Source of the DNA: Thermodesulfobacteriota bacterium | GTDB taxonomy: Bacteria > Desulfobacterota > Desulfobacteria > Desulfobacterales > JAUWMJ01 | NCBI GenBank assembly: GCA_034189135.1 | Contig: JAXHVO010000033.1 | Span: 1-35,662, forward strand | DNA: 35,662 nucleotides | Reading direction: 5' to 3' | Part shown: in pieces, positions 16,266 to 23,405 of the stretch | Layout of the letters: each line of letters starts with the position of its first letter | How positions within the stretch are numbered: the stretch's first letter is position 1 | The notes under the pieces: model-generated | Told to the model about the DNA's origin: nothing | The model's input: the letters and a program-made list of their open reading frames with translations, nothing else | Database searches by the model: none | Position numbers and translations under genes: made by a program

Positions 16266-17807
16266 ATGCACAATAATTTGAAATTTAATTTGCCGGACGG
16301 GTATAAGGAGCAGCAGTTGATCGAAGAATTGGTCGATCAATATACGATCAAAAAAGAGCCGGTTATTTTTGAGAGTTTTGCCATTTATGATACGTTTGAC
16401 TGGCGTTTATTTAATAAAGCACTTGTTTTGTATCGATCTGACAACAAGCTGTTTTTGCGCAAACTGGCAAAAAGTAAAATTATTCATACCATTGAAATCA
16501 AATCATTACCCGTTTTTATATGGGATTTTCCCGATGGCGAATTGAAGAAACATCTGGGGTCGATTATAAAAATGCGAGCACTTTTAAAACTTGTTGAAGT
16601 GCTTTGCCGGTCAACTACTTATCGTGTTTTGAACCAGGACGAAAAAACAGTGGCACGATTGGCCTATGAAGAGATTCTGCCGTCTGGTGAAAAAGATGCG
16701 CCAGCCTTGACTGCTCATCTGTGGTTGAAACCGGTCAAAGGATACCCAAAATATTTTCAAAACCTGACCAAACGATGCAAGGAAGCAGGATTGATAATCA
16801 GTAAAAAGGAAGACATCTATTTTAAAACCTTGGAGGTCGTTGATAAAAAACCGGGAAGCTATTCTGCAAAGTTAAATATTCAACTCGACCCTGATATGCG
16901 CTCTGATGATGCTACGAAAATGGTTTTGCGTTTTTTATTACAAGTAATGAGGATTAATGAAGTCAACATTAAAAAAGACCTGGATACGGAATTCCTGCAT
17001 GATTTCCGAGTTGCCATTCGTCGAACCCGCTCGGCTTTGGGGCAAATTAAAAATGTGTTTCCGATGGGGACGACCAACCGCTTTAAGAAAGATTTTGCTT
17101 TTGTGGGTGAACTTTCTAACCAGTTGAGGGATTTAGATGTCTATCTGCTTAAGGAGGTTGCCTACAAAGCAATGCTTCCCCCTGTCTTGCAAAATGATAT
17201 TGATCCTTTGTTTAAATATTTGCGGCAAGAACGATCAAAGGCATTACAGAACGTCCTTAACGGTTTGAGATCTGAGAAATATGTAAAAATTTTACAGCAT
17301 TGGGAAGCCTTTTTAAATGAACCGAGAGAGGATTCTACCATAGCAGCTAATGCCAATCTGCCGGTGATTTATTTGGCGCGTAAAAGAATCTATATGAAAT
17401 ATCGAGGAGTTGTAAAAGCCGGCAACCTGATCTTAGAGAACACCGAAGATGAGATGCTGCATGCCTTGAGAATTCAGTGCAAGAAATTGAGATACTTGAT
17501 GGAGTTTTTTTCCAGTCTGTTTCCTCGCAAAAAAATTAATGTTTTGATTGAGCAATTGAAGAAACTACAAGACAACTTAGGGGACTTTAACGATCTTTGC
17601 ATTCAGGAAGAATATCTTTTGAATATTACGAGGAAATTGCCCGCAACCCATCAGCAGTTAAAAAAAACACTGGTGGCAATTGGAAGTCTGATCGGCACGT
17701 TGGATAGAGAAAGACAGACGGTTAAAAACGCATTTGCCAAAACCTTCACAGCCTTTGCATCTCCTGCAAACAAAAAGTTATTCCGAGAGCTTTTCGCCTC
17801 GAAATGA
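16266..17807 (+). CDS. CYTH-like/CHAD domain protein
   Basis: The C-terminal half (about residues 215-500) is a CHAD domain: helical, rich in conserved His and basic residues, with LHDFRVAIRRTRSALGQIKN near 243 and the symmetric second half MLHALRIQCKKLRYLMEFF near 397. CHAD domains are known to bind polyphosphate and to associate with polyphosphate granules. The N-terminal part (about 1-205) resembles a CYTH/triphosphate-tunnel fold (AIYDTFDWRLFNKALVLYRS, FLRKL), but the acidic and basic tunnel residues are sparse, so catalysis is doubtful. The protein is soluble, 513 residues. The stop codon TGA is supplied by the first bases of the repeat at 17805-17948. The ParA-like gene follows 160 bp downstream, and two PPK2 genes lie 3-5 kb further on, which supports a polyphosphate role. 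Confidence 0.85.
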   Translation: MHNNLKFNLPDGYKEQQLIEELVDQYTIKKEPVIFESFAIYDTFDWRLFNKALVLYRSDNKLFLRKLAKSKIIHTIEIKSLPVFIWDFPDGELKKHLGSIIKMRALLKLVEVLCRSTTYRVLNQDEKTVARLAYEEILPSGEKDAPALTAHLWLKPVKGYPKYFQNLTKRCKEAGLIISKKEDIYFKTLEVVDKKPGSYSAKLNIQLDPDMRSDDATKMVLRFLLQVMRINEVNIKKDLDTEFLHDFRVAIRRTRSALGQIKNVFPMGTTNRFKKDFAFVGELSNQLRDLDVYLLKEVAYKAMLPPVLQNDIDPLFKYLRQERSKALQNVLNGLRSEKYVKILQHWEAFLNEPREDSTIAANANLPVIYLARKRIYMKYRGVVKAGNLILENTEDEMLHALRIQCKKLRYLMEFFSSLFPRKKINVLIEQLKKLQDNLGDFNDLCIQEEYLLNITRKLPATHQQLKKTLVAIGSLIGTLDRERQTVKNAFAKTFTAFASPANKKLFRELFASK

Positions 17808-17948
17808 GACCTTTGAAAACTGCTCAATTTTGTTCAAGTTCAAGGAAGGCGAAAATTTTAACTGCAGGAATATATGGAATATTTCGAGGATTAAAATTTG
17901 AGCTTGACACAGAAATTGGGCAAACAGGAGTGTTTTTCAAAGGTCTCA
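17805..17948. repeat. GAGACCTTT inverted repeat, copy 1 (144 bp)
   Basis: Begins TGAGACCTTTGAAAAC and ends GTTTTTCAAAGGTCTCA, near-perfect inverted termini of about 16 bp. Internal matches such as AAAATTTTAA and TTAAAATTT add further pairing. The same termini occur at 19953-20007 and 30901-30984. It fills nearly the whole space between the CHAD gene and the ParA-like gene. Confidence 0.8.
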
Positions 17949-17967
17949 AAATCATAAGAGGTACTTT

Positions 17968-18723
17968 ATGGCAACGCTGGCCCTTTACAGCAATAAAGGC
18001 GGAGTTGGCAAGACCGCGGCTGCGGTAAATTTGTCTTATCTGGCAGCACAGGGGGGTGCTAAAACCCTAATCTGCGATCTGGATCCGCAAAGTTCCGCCA
18101 CCTACTATTTTCGGGTAAAGCCTAAAATTAAGTCCCGGGCCAAGGGGTTCATTAAAGGTGGAAAGCACCTTTATAAAAGTATTAAAGGCACTGATTATGA
18201 AAACCTGGATCTGCTGCCGGCAGATTTCTCGCTACGTAATTTAGATGCCACTTTCGCTAAGCTGAGGCGTTCAAAACAGCGGTTGAGAAAAATTCTAAAA
18301 CCTTTTAAAAATCGATATGACTTAATCATTCTTGACTGTCCGGTTACCATCAGTATCCTGGCCGAGAATATACTCAACGCTGTAGACTACATCCTGGTTC
18401 CACTGATTCCAACAACACTATCCGTGCGAACTTATAAACAATTACTGTCTTTTTGCCAAAAGAACAATTATAAGACAGATAAGATTTACACCTTTTTTTC
18501 GATGGTCGATCGGCACAAGAAAATGCACCATGACCTCGTGGCGTCCGTGTCAAAGGAATTTGGTGGTGTTTTACAAAGCTATATTCCTTATTTGGCGCTG
18601 ATTGAAAGAATGGGAATTTATCGAGAACCGGTTGTGGCCTTCGCACCATCGTCAGCGGCTTCAAAATCATATCAAAACCTATGGGACAAAGTTCAAACCA
18701 TACTTTCTCCTAAGAAACGGTAA
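17968..18723 (+). CDS. ParA/MinD-family ATPase
   Basis: Deviant-Walker-A P-loop ATPase of the ParA/Soj/McdA type, a class that positions plasmids, chromosomes, carboxysomes and other cargo on the nucleoid. YSNKGGVGKTAAAVNLSYLA holds the deviant Walker A motif (Lys10 and Lys15), LICDLDPQSSAT the Walker A' region (about 34-45), and DLIILDCPVT the Walker B region. The C-terminal part (VPLIPTTLSVRTYKQL, ALIERMGIYREPVVAFAPSS) is as in ParA/Soj. At 251 residues it lacks the N-terminal DNA-binding domain of P1-type ParA. An internal basic insertion (KPKIKSRAKGFIKGGKHLYKS in two blocks, about 51-72) is notable. No ParB gene or clear parS site is nearby. The immediate upstream neighbour is the CHAD gene, so the cargo may be polyphosphate rather than DNA (inference). 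Confidence 0.92.
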   Translation: MATLALYSNKGGVGKTAAAVNLSYLAAQGGAKTLICDLDPQSSATYYFRVKPKIKSRAKGFIKGGKHLYKSIKGTDYENLDLLPADFSLRNLDATFAKLRRSKQRLRKILKPFKNRYDLIILDCPVTISILAENILNAVDYILVPLIPTTLSVRTYKQLLSFCQKNNYKTDKIYTFFSMVDRHKKMHHDLVASVSKEFGGVLQSYIPYLALIERMGIYREPVVAFAPSSAASKSYQNLWDKVQTILSPKKR

Positions 18724-18764
18724 TAAGGAAAATCTAAAAAAACAAAAAGTCATATTGTAAGGAT

Positions 18765-18884
18765 GTGACCGGCAAAGAAATCGAAAGAAAATTTTTGGTC
18801 AAAGAAGGATCCTGGCGCAACGTAAATGGAACCATATGCAAATTGATATTGATCGAAACCGTCGGCTCGCATATGCGCAATTAA
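18765..18884 (+). pseudogene. CYTH-domain N-terminal remnant
   Basis: A 39-codon frame from GTG reads VTGKEIERKFLVKEGSWR and then NVNGTICKLILIETVGSHMRN before TAA. The EIERKFLV signature near the N-terminus, followed by a Trp-Arg, is the hallmark start of class-I CYTH (inorganic triphosphatase-like) proteins, which normally run 150 residues or more. Here everything after about 20 residues is lost or unlike the family. It is a broken gene inside the polyphosphate island, 41 bp after the ParA-like gene. Confidence 0.75.
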
Positions 18885-18955
18885 GGCTGTAGTAAAATTT
18901 TCAGCCTTATCTTTAACAGTTTAAATCTTGATGGGTGGATTTTCAGGAGGACAAA

Positions 18956-19120
18956 ATGGCGAAAAAGGTAAAACGGCTTTGTAAATGGAAAGAGGAGGAT
19001 ATAGCTAAAAAATTCAATAAACTTGTAGATATCGTAAAAAATCCAACATTCGTGTGTAAAAAGTGCGGACGAGTAGCGGATAAAAAAAAATGGTTGCATA
19101 AACCCTCTAAATTAAAGTAG
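18956..19120 (+). CDS. small basic protein with a CxxC motif
   Basis: 54 residues, starting at an ATG preceded by CAGGAGG at ideal spacing. It is rich in Lys (about a third of residues) and contains VCKKCGRVADKKKWLHKP, a single CxxC knuckle plus an isolated Cys at residue 10 (RLCKW) and a His near the end. These could make an incomplete zinc ribbon. No signal peptide. Similar small Lys-rich proteins occur elsewhere in this island (19729 and the tails of the PPK2 proteins), suggesting a shared polyanion-binding theme (inference). Not assigned to a named family. Confidence 0.75.
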   Translation: MAKKVKRLCKWKEEDIAKKFNKLVDIVKNPTFVCKKCGRVADKKKWLHKPSKLK

Positions 19121-19182
19121 TATATTTTAACAATAGTATCATTTAGTAAAACTTTTCCTTTATCTGCCATAGGTACGATAAA

Positions 19183-19680
19183 ATGAAAACTCTCTATCTG
19201 GTCAGACATGCCAAATCAAGTTGGAAATATCCTCACCTGGATGATTTTGAAAGACCTCTGAACAAGCGCGGTCGCAAGAGTGCTCCGCTTATGGGGAAAA
19301 TACTTAAAAAATTAAAGGTGGCCCCAGACCTCGTAATATCCAGCCCGGCAAACAGAGCCGCAATGACAGCAAGAATCATTGCCGATAAGATCAAATATCC
19401 TCTCGATAAAATTCGATACAGTGAAGCCATTTATCATGTCAGTGCAAATGCTTTAATACATTTTATTAAACAAATGGACGATGCCGTAAATAAGGTGATG
19501 GTTGTAGGCCATAATCCGGCACTAACCGACTTGGCCAATTATTTCGGTGGTCGGTCGATCAGTAATATTCCGACCTGCGGCATATTTTGCGTGGATTTAG
19601 ACATCTCATTATGGGCAAAAATTTCTGCACACTGCGGTAAATTAAAATTTTTTGAGTTTCCCAAGAAGCATGCTTCTTGA
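19183..19680 (+). CDS. sixA: SixA-type histidine phosphatase
   Basis: Histidine-phosphatase superfamily protein of the small SixA group. LVRHAKSSW (Arg8-His9, the phospho-acceptor His) opens the protein. RPLNKRGRKSAPLMGKIL, ISSPANRAAMTARIIA and VVGHNPALTDL (His110) supply the other active-site pieces. The 165-residue length fits SixA, whose E. coli relative removes phosphate from phosphohistidine proteins. In this neighbourhood, with CHAD, CYTH and PPK2 genes, a role on phosphohistidine or on a phosphoanhydride substrate is possible. SixA-like and CHAD genes are often neighbours in other bacteria as far as I recall, but this was not checked. The start follows a weak AGGTACG site. Confidence 0.88.
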   Translation: MKTLYLVRHAKSSWKYPHLDDFERPLNKRGRKSAPLMGKILKKLKVAPDLVISSPANRAAMTARIIADKIKYPLDKIRYSEAIYHVSANALIHFIKQMDDAVNKVMVVGHNPALTDLANYFGGRSISNIPTCGIFCVDLDISLWAKISAHCGKLKFFEFPKKHAS

Positions 19681-19728
19681 TTCGCGGGGCAAGCCATATC
19701 TAAACAAACTTAAAAGGAGGTTGGAACC

Positions 19729-19923
19729 ATGGTAGAGGAAGAAGAAAAGATAGAAGAAGCCAAGAAAGAAGGGAACGAAAAAGAAAAGGCAAAGAAAAAA
19801 GAAAAAACTAAGAAAAAAGAAAAGAAGAAAGAAAAAGCTAAGAAAAAAGAAAAAAAGAAACAAAAAAAAGGAAAGGGAAAGAAAAAAGGAAAAAAGGGTA
19901 AAAAAAACAAGACAAAGAAATAG
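19729..19923 (+). CDS. polylysine/glutamate low-complexity small protein
   Basis: 64 residues with a very strong ribosome site (AAAGGAGG, then ATG), arguing that it is a real gene despite its composition. After an acidic start (MVEEEEKIEEAKKEGNE) it is almost only Lys, Glu and Gly, becoming strongly cationic at the C-terminus (KGKGKKKGKKGKKNKTKK). No hydrophobic core is possible, so it is expected to be disordered. A polycation of this kind would bind polyphosphate or nucleic acid, and Lys-rich stretches beside acidic ones are known targets of polyphosphate modification in other systems. The coding strand is almost entirely A and G. It lies 48 bp after sixA and may share its transcript. Confidence 0.7.
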   Translation: MVEEEEKIEEAKKEGNEKEKAKKKEKTKKKEKKKEKAKKKEKKKQKKGKGKKKGKKGKKNKTKK

Positions 19924-19952
19924 AATGAATATTCGCTACTGAATCGATGCCA

Positions 19953-20007
19953 TGAGACCTTTGCAGTAAACGCAGACTGCGAAACATCCCTTTTTGCAAA
20001 GGTTTCA
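19953..20007. repeat. GAGACCTTT inverted repeat, copy 2 (55 bp)
   Basis: TGAGACCTTTGCA at the left pairs with TGCAAAGGTTTCA at the right, with one mismatch. An inner CGCAGACTGCG adds a second small stem. It sits between convergent genes (19729+ and 20070-), where it could act as a two-way terminator. The shortest of the three copies in this window. Confidence 0.7.
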
Positions 20008-20069
20008 GGGCAAACGGCAATTCGACTTCATGCGGCTGGGTTATCCTTTTTTATTAAGACGGCCGTCTT

Positions 20070-20363
20070 TCAATGACTCACGGGCTCAAAAATTTCGTAA
20101 AAAGTTTTTTCTCCGAGCAGCGAATCCACTTCACCCTGAATATCCCTTCTTTCTTTGCTGCGAAACCATTTATTCCAGTCGTCTGCCGTCTCCCATTTGC
20201 TAAAAACCAGGTAATCTTCAGGATTATTGAGACTTCTTAATGTTTCGCCTGAAATATAGCCGGGTTGCTCTTTCGCACGCATACGTAATTCCGTGAGAAG
20301 AGGAATTAATTCCTCTGGATTATCGACCTTGAATTTGCGTTTGATGATAACCTGAACAGCCAT
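20070..20363 (-). CDS. antibiotic-biosynthesis-monooxygenase (ABM) domain protein
   Basis: 97-residue dimeric alpha/beta ferredoxin-like fold of the ABM superfamily. It has VQVIIKRKFKVDNPEELIPLL, REQPGY-like EQPGYISGETLRS, and DYLVFSKWETADDWNKWFRS, the usual order of beta-1, helix, beta-2 and the Trp-rich helix. Members include small monooxygenases, haem-degrading enzymes and many of unknown role. The residues needed to call a haem oxygenase are not evident. The ATG is preceded by GGGGAGGAT. It reads in the same direction as the upstream PPK2 gene (65 bp away), so the two may be cotranscribed. Substrate unknown. Confidence 0.85.
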   Translation of the reverse strand: MAVQVIIKRKFKVDNPEELIPLLTELRMRAKEQPGYISGETLRSLNNPEDYLVFSKWETADDWNKWFRSKERRDIQGEVDSLLGEKTFYEIFEPVSH

Positions 20364-20428
20364 TTTATCCTCCCCGTTTTGCTTCGATTCAAATCACTCC
20401 CTTAAGTCGTATAAATTTTCAGACATTG

Positions 20429-21421
20429 TTATCCGGGTAACACATAAGGTTCCATTAAGTGTTCTTCCATATATCTAATTTCGTCAATGCCTGATATCAA
20501 AATGTCAGGGTCGGTCTTTAGCTCCTTTTTAGGGATTCTACCTTCATATTTGATTTTTGATAAAATATACTTTATGCAGTTGAGTCTCGCCAATTTCTTA
20601 TTATCCGATCGAATGATCGTCCAGCGGGCAATCGTCCGGTTTGTTTCGTTGAGCATCTGAAACTTTCTTACCGTGTAATCATCCCACATTTCCTGAGCCA
20701 TTCTGTCAACCGGAGAAATTTTATACTGTTTTAGCGGATCTGTCTCTCTCGAGTCAAATCGCTGTAACTGTTCCTCTTTGGAAACAGAGAAGAAAAATTT
20801 GAACAGAATAATGCCGTCTTTCACCAGCATCTCTTCCAGCATGGGTACATCTTTTAAAAAGCGTTTGTTTTGCTCATCGGTGCAAAAATCCATTACAGGT
20901 TCAACCATGGCACGATTATACCAACTGCGGTCGAAAAGTACTATTTCTCCGGCTGACGGGAGGTGTTGAATATATCTTTGAAAATACCATTGTGTCTGTT
21001 CCGTATCGTCAGGTGCGACAAGGGCCACCACCCGGGTACCCCGTGGATTCAAATGCTCAATAATCCTTTTAATCGTACCACCTTTGCCCGCGGCATCACG
21101 TCCTTCAAATAACGCCAATATGCGCAGCCCATTAGCCCTGACATGCTTTTGCATTTTTAAAAGTTCGATCTGCAGCTTGTGTAACTCCTGTTCATATTCG
21201 AGGGTAAATTCTTTTACCCAAACGGCCTTACGATTTTTCTTTTTTTTCTTATCTTTATTCTTAAAGGCGGTGTGTTCGGATAATTTTTTCTTTTTTAATT
21301 TCTTTTTAGCTTTTTTACTGATGTTCTTTTTTGCCTTTGATGAATCCTTTTCCTTGAGCGAAATAGCCTTTTCTTTTTTCGGCTTTAGCCTTTTGGATTT
21401 TTTTTTATTTTCTTTTCCCAT
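20429..21421 (-). CDS. ppk2: polyphosphate kinase 2 with Lys-rich N-terminus
   Basis: PPK2-family kinase transferring phosphate between polyphosphate and nucleotides. The P-loop is FEGRDAAGKGGTIKR (about 103-117), and the second site, VLFDRSWYNRAMVEP (about 158-173), is the PPK2 Walker-B/lid signature. SVSKEEQLQRF and KQYKISPVDRMAQEMWDDY follow as usual. The conserved domain needs about 250 residues. In front of it is a tail of about 70 residues made mainly of Lys, Ser and Glu (KKKSKRLKPKKEKA ... KKAKKKLKKKKLSEH). The ATG at 21421 has GGGGGGAAAG just before it; an upstream GTG (21433) would overlap that site. The direction of catalysis (ADP or GDP phosphorylation versus synthesis) cannot be told. 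A paralogue lies 124 bp upstream on the same strand. Confidence 0.95.
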   Translation of the reverse strand: MGKENKKKSKRLKPKKEKAISLKEKDSSKAKKNISKKAKKKLKKKKLSEHTAFKNKDKKKKKNRKAVWVKEFTLEYEQELHKLQIELLKMQKHVRANGLRILALFEGRDAAGKGGTIKRIIEHLNPRGTRVVALVAPDDTEQTQWYFQRYIQHLPSAGEIVLFDRSWYNRAMVEPVMDFCTDEQNKRFLKDVPMLEEMLVKDGIILFKFFFSVSKEEQLQRFDSRETDPLKQYKISPVDRMAQEMWDDYTVRKFQMLNETNRTIARWTIIRSDNKKLARLNCIKYILSKIKYEGRIPKKELKTDPDILISGIDEIRYMEEHLMEPYVLPG

Positions 21422-21544
21422 CTTTCCCCCCACTTTGGTAATTGGATATTATTTTCGATTTGTTATTTGTTTTTTACGGCTCATCCGGGATCGGCACTTT
21501 CACGCGCTGTCAGGTAAAAAATCGGTCCGGAGTTGCCCAAGGGG

Positions 21545-22525
21545 TCATGCCAGAGATTTGCCGTATTTTTTTTGCTGTTTTTTCATTAATTTTAGTTCCT
21601 TATCCCCTGGAATAACAATATTTGGATCCGTGGTAAAATTCAGTTTGCGGTTTCTACCTTTGTAGCGCACCGCATTGAGGATCACCTTCATGGTTTCACG
21701 CCGAGCCAGATGCTTATCGTCGGATCGGATGATATACCAGGGCGACTTTTTTTTATGCGTCTTTTTCAGTAGTATATATTTTTTTTCGGTAAAATCGTCC
21801 CATAGTTCTTGAGCCTGCAAATCCACTTCAGAAAGCTTCCACTGTCTTAACGGATCATTTTTTCTTCTCTTAAAGCGCCTGAGTTGTTCTTCTTTAGTTA
21901 CTGAAAAATAGAGCTTGAGCAGGATGGTGTGGCCGGCATCTTCGATGAAATTACTTTCATACATGACGACTTTTTTCATGAATCGCCTATATTGGCCTGA
22001 AGTGCAAAATCCCATTACCGGTTCAACCATGGCCCTGTTGTACCAGCTTCTGTCAAACAAAACGATCTCGCCGGCATGGGGGAAGTGTTCGATATATCGT
22101 TTGATATGGAGCTCTGTTTTCTGTTTTTCATTCGGTTTGCCCAGGGCAACCACACGGTACCTTTTTTCATTCATATACCGGATAATACGCCGGATTGTTC
22201 CGCCTTTTCCAGAGGCATCCCGGCCATCGAAAAGAATAACCATTTTTTTTTTGGTTTTCTCCAGATGACGCTGCATCCTTATAAGTTCTGCCTGATAGGG
22301 TTTCAACTCTTCTGAATTGTAATATTTTTCTAATACTGCCTGGACTATTTCTTCTTTATCTTTCTTTTTTAAAACCTTCAGTATTTTTTGAACCCGTTTA
22401 TCAGGAGTGCTGGATTTAATTTTCGATTCGACTTTCTGAACCACATCTCTGATCTGGGCCGTCGAACCTGGTATTCTCTTTTCTAAATCCTTTTTATTAT
22501 TTTTTTTTTGTTTCGTGGGTTTCAT
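21545..22525 (-). CDS. ppk2: polyphosphate kinase 2 paralogue
   Basis: Second PPK2-family kinase: ILFDGRDASGKGGTIRR (about 94-110), EIVLFDRSWYNRAMVEPVM (about 152-170), SVTKEEQLRRFKRRKNDPLRQW and AQELWDDFTEKKY. An N-terminal region of about 70 residues (PTKQKKNNKKDLEKR ... KILKVLKKKDKEEIVQAVLEKYY) is Lys-rich but more helical than in its neighbour. It differs considerably from the downstream PPK2 outside the catalytic motifs, so the pair is an old duplication or two acquisitions. The ATG follows a modest GGAG. It lies between the HhH protein gene (91 bp upstream) and the other PPK2, all on the minus strand, likely one transcript. Confidence 0.95.
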   Translation of the reverse strand: MKPTKQKKNNKKDLEKRIPGSTAQIRDVVQKVESKIKSSTPDKRVQKILKVLKKKDKEEIVQAVLEKYYNSEELKPYQAELIRMQRHLEKTKKKMVILFDGRDASGKGGTIRRIIRYMNEKRYRVVALGKPNEKQKTELHIKRYIEHFPHAGEIVLFDRSWYNRAMVEPVMGFCTSGQYRRFMKKVVMYESNFIEDAGHTILLKLYFSVTKEEQLRRFKRRKNDPLRQWKLSEVDLQAQELWDDFTEKKYILLKKTHKKKSPWYIIRSDDKHLARRETMKVILNAVRYKGRNRKLNFTTDPNIVIPGDKELKLMKKQQKKYGKSLA

Positions 22526-22616
22526 GGCTACTCCAATTCATTTAATTTTTTCCCGTTCGAAACATTTTTAAATAAATATCCGGTAGAAAAAACCACACCT
22601 GTAACATTGCTGGTAT

Positions 22617-23192
22617 TTAAGAAGATGTGTCTCGGAGTATTTTAGAAAACGACTTAATTTCCTGGGCTAATTTTTTATAATTTTTCTTTTTCGGTTTTTT
22701 CCCTGCCTTTTTCAAAGTTAAATTCAGAGCATCGACATTTTTGATGATTTTTTTCTTAACCTTTTTAGAAAGGTCGCTCTCTTTTTTATCCAGATCCTTA
22801 AGACGAGATTTAAGTGTATTGGAACTTTTTTTAAAATCTATATATGCTGCCAGATATTTCTTTTTCCCCAAGGGCTTTAAATCTTCCCTCGCCTTTTTTA
22901 AACGCTTATTAAGAGCTTTCACTCGTTTGCGTAGATTTCGGTTGATGTCCACGACTTTCTTTTCTTTGCCGGGAGTGGTCGTTGCGGCTAACTTTTCAGG
23001 TTTTTTCCCATAATATTCAGTCACAGCATCCTTAATTAGCTTCGCATAATTTAGGCCGATGGATTCTATCTGGGCCAGCTTCTCTAAGGACGTTTCATTA
23101 AGTTGCTTGATGGTGGTGATCCCAGATTCGTTGAGCAATTTCATGCGCGAAGGACCGATGTTTTTCACCTGAGTAAGGTCGTCTTTTTTCAT
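22617..23192 (-). CDS. Lys-rich helix-hairpin-helix protein
   Basis: Residues about 3-60 contain two helix-hairpin-helix-like units (LTQVKNIGPSRMKLLNESGI and LEKLAQIESIGLNYAKLIKD), as in proteins with the HhH/DUF4332-type fold that contact DNA. Residues about 65-191 are helical and highly basic (RKRVKALNKRLKKAREDLK, KKVKKKIIKNVDALN, KKAGKKPKKKNYKKLAQ), like a histone-H1 tail. No signal peptide. The ATG is preceded by AAAGGAG. It heads the minus-strand set HhH - PPK2 - PPK2 - ABM. A DNA-binding protein able to also contact polyphosphate is a reasonable guess; no enzymatic role is visible. Confidence 0.8.
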   Translation of the reverse strand: MKKDDLTQVKNIGPSRMKLLNESGITTIKQLNETSLEKLAQIESIGLNYAKLIKDAVTEYYGKKPEKLAATTTPGKEKKVVDINRNLRKRVKALNKRLKKAREDLKPLGKKKYLAAYIDFKKSSNTLKSRLKDLDKKESDLSKKVKKKIIKNVDALNLTLKKAGKKPKKKNYKKLAQEIKSFSKILRDTSS

Positions 23193-23405
23193 GGTAATCT
23201 CCTTTAACCTCGAATTGTTTTGCTAAAACAGGAAGTTTGTGAATATTATTTAATACAGATGATCTCATGAACTTGTCAAGTCGAATCGAGTGGGGATGGC
23301 TATGTTGTTGAACTGTCAGATATATGGAGCATGCGCAAATTCAGGGACATTGATAAATCGATATGAGAAACAAATTAAAACTATTATAAAATAGGATGGA
23401 GTAAC

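Noticed and set aside
17804-18028. 74-codon open frame across the GAGACCTTT repeat
   Set aside because: It runs through the repeat into the ParA-like gene in another frame and has no ribosome site.
19710-19910. Phe-rich open frame on the minus strand opposite the Lys-rich gene
   Set aside because: It is the complement of the polypurine tract; the plus-strand frame has the strong ribosome site.
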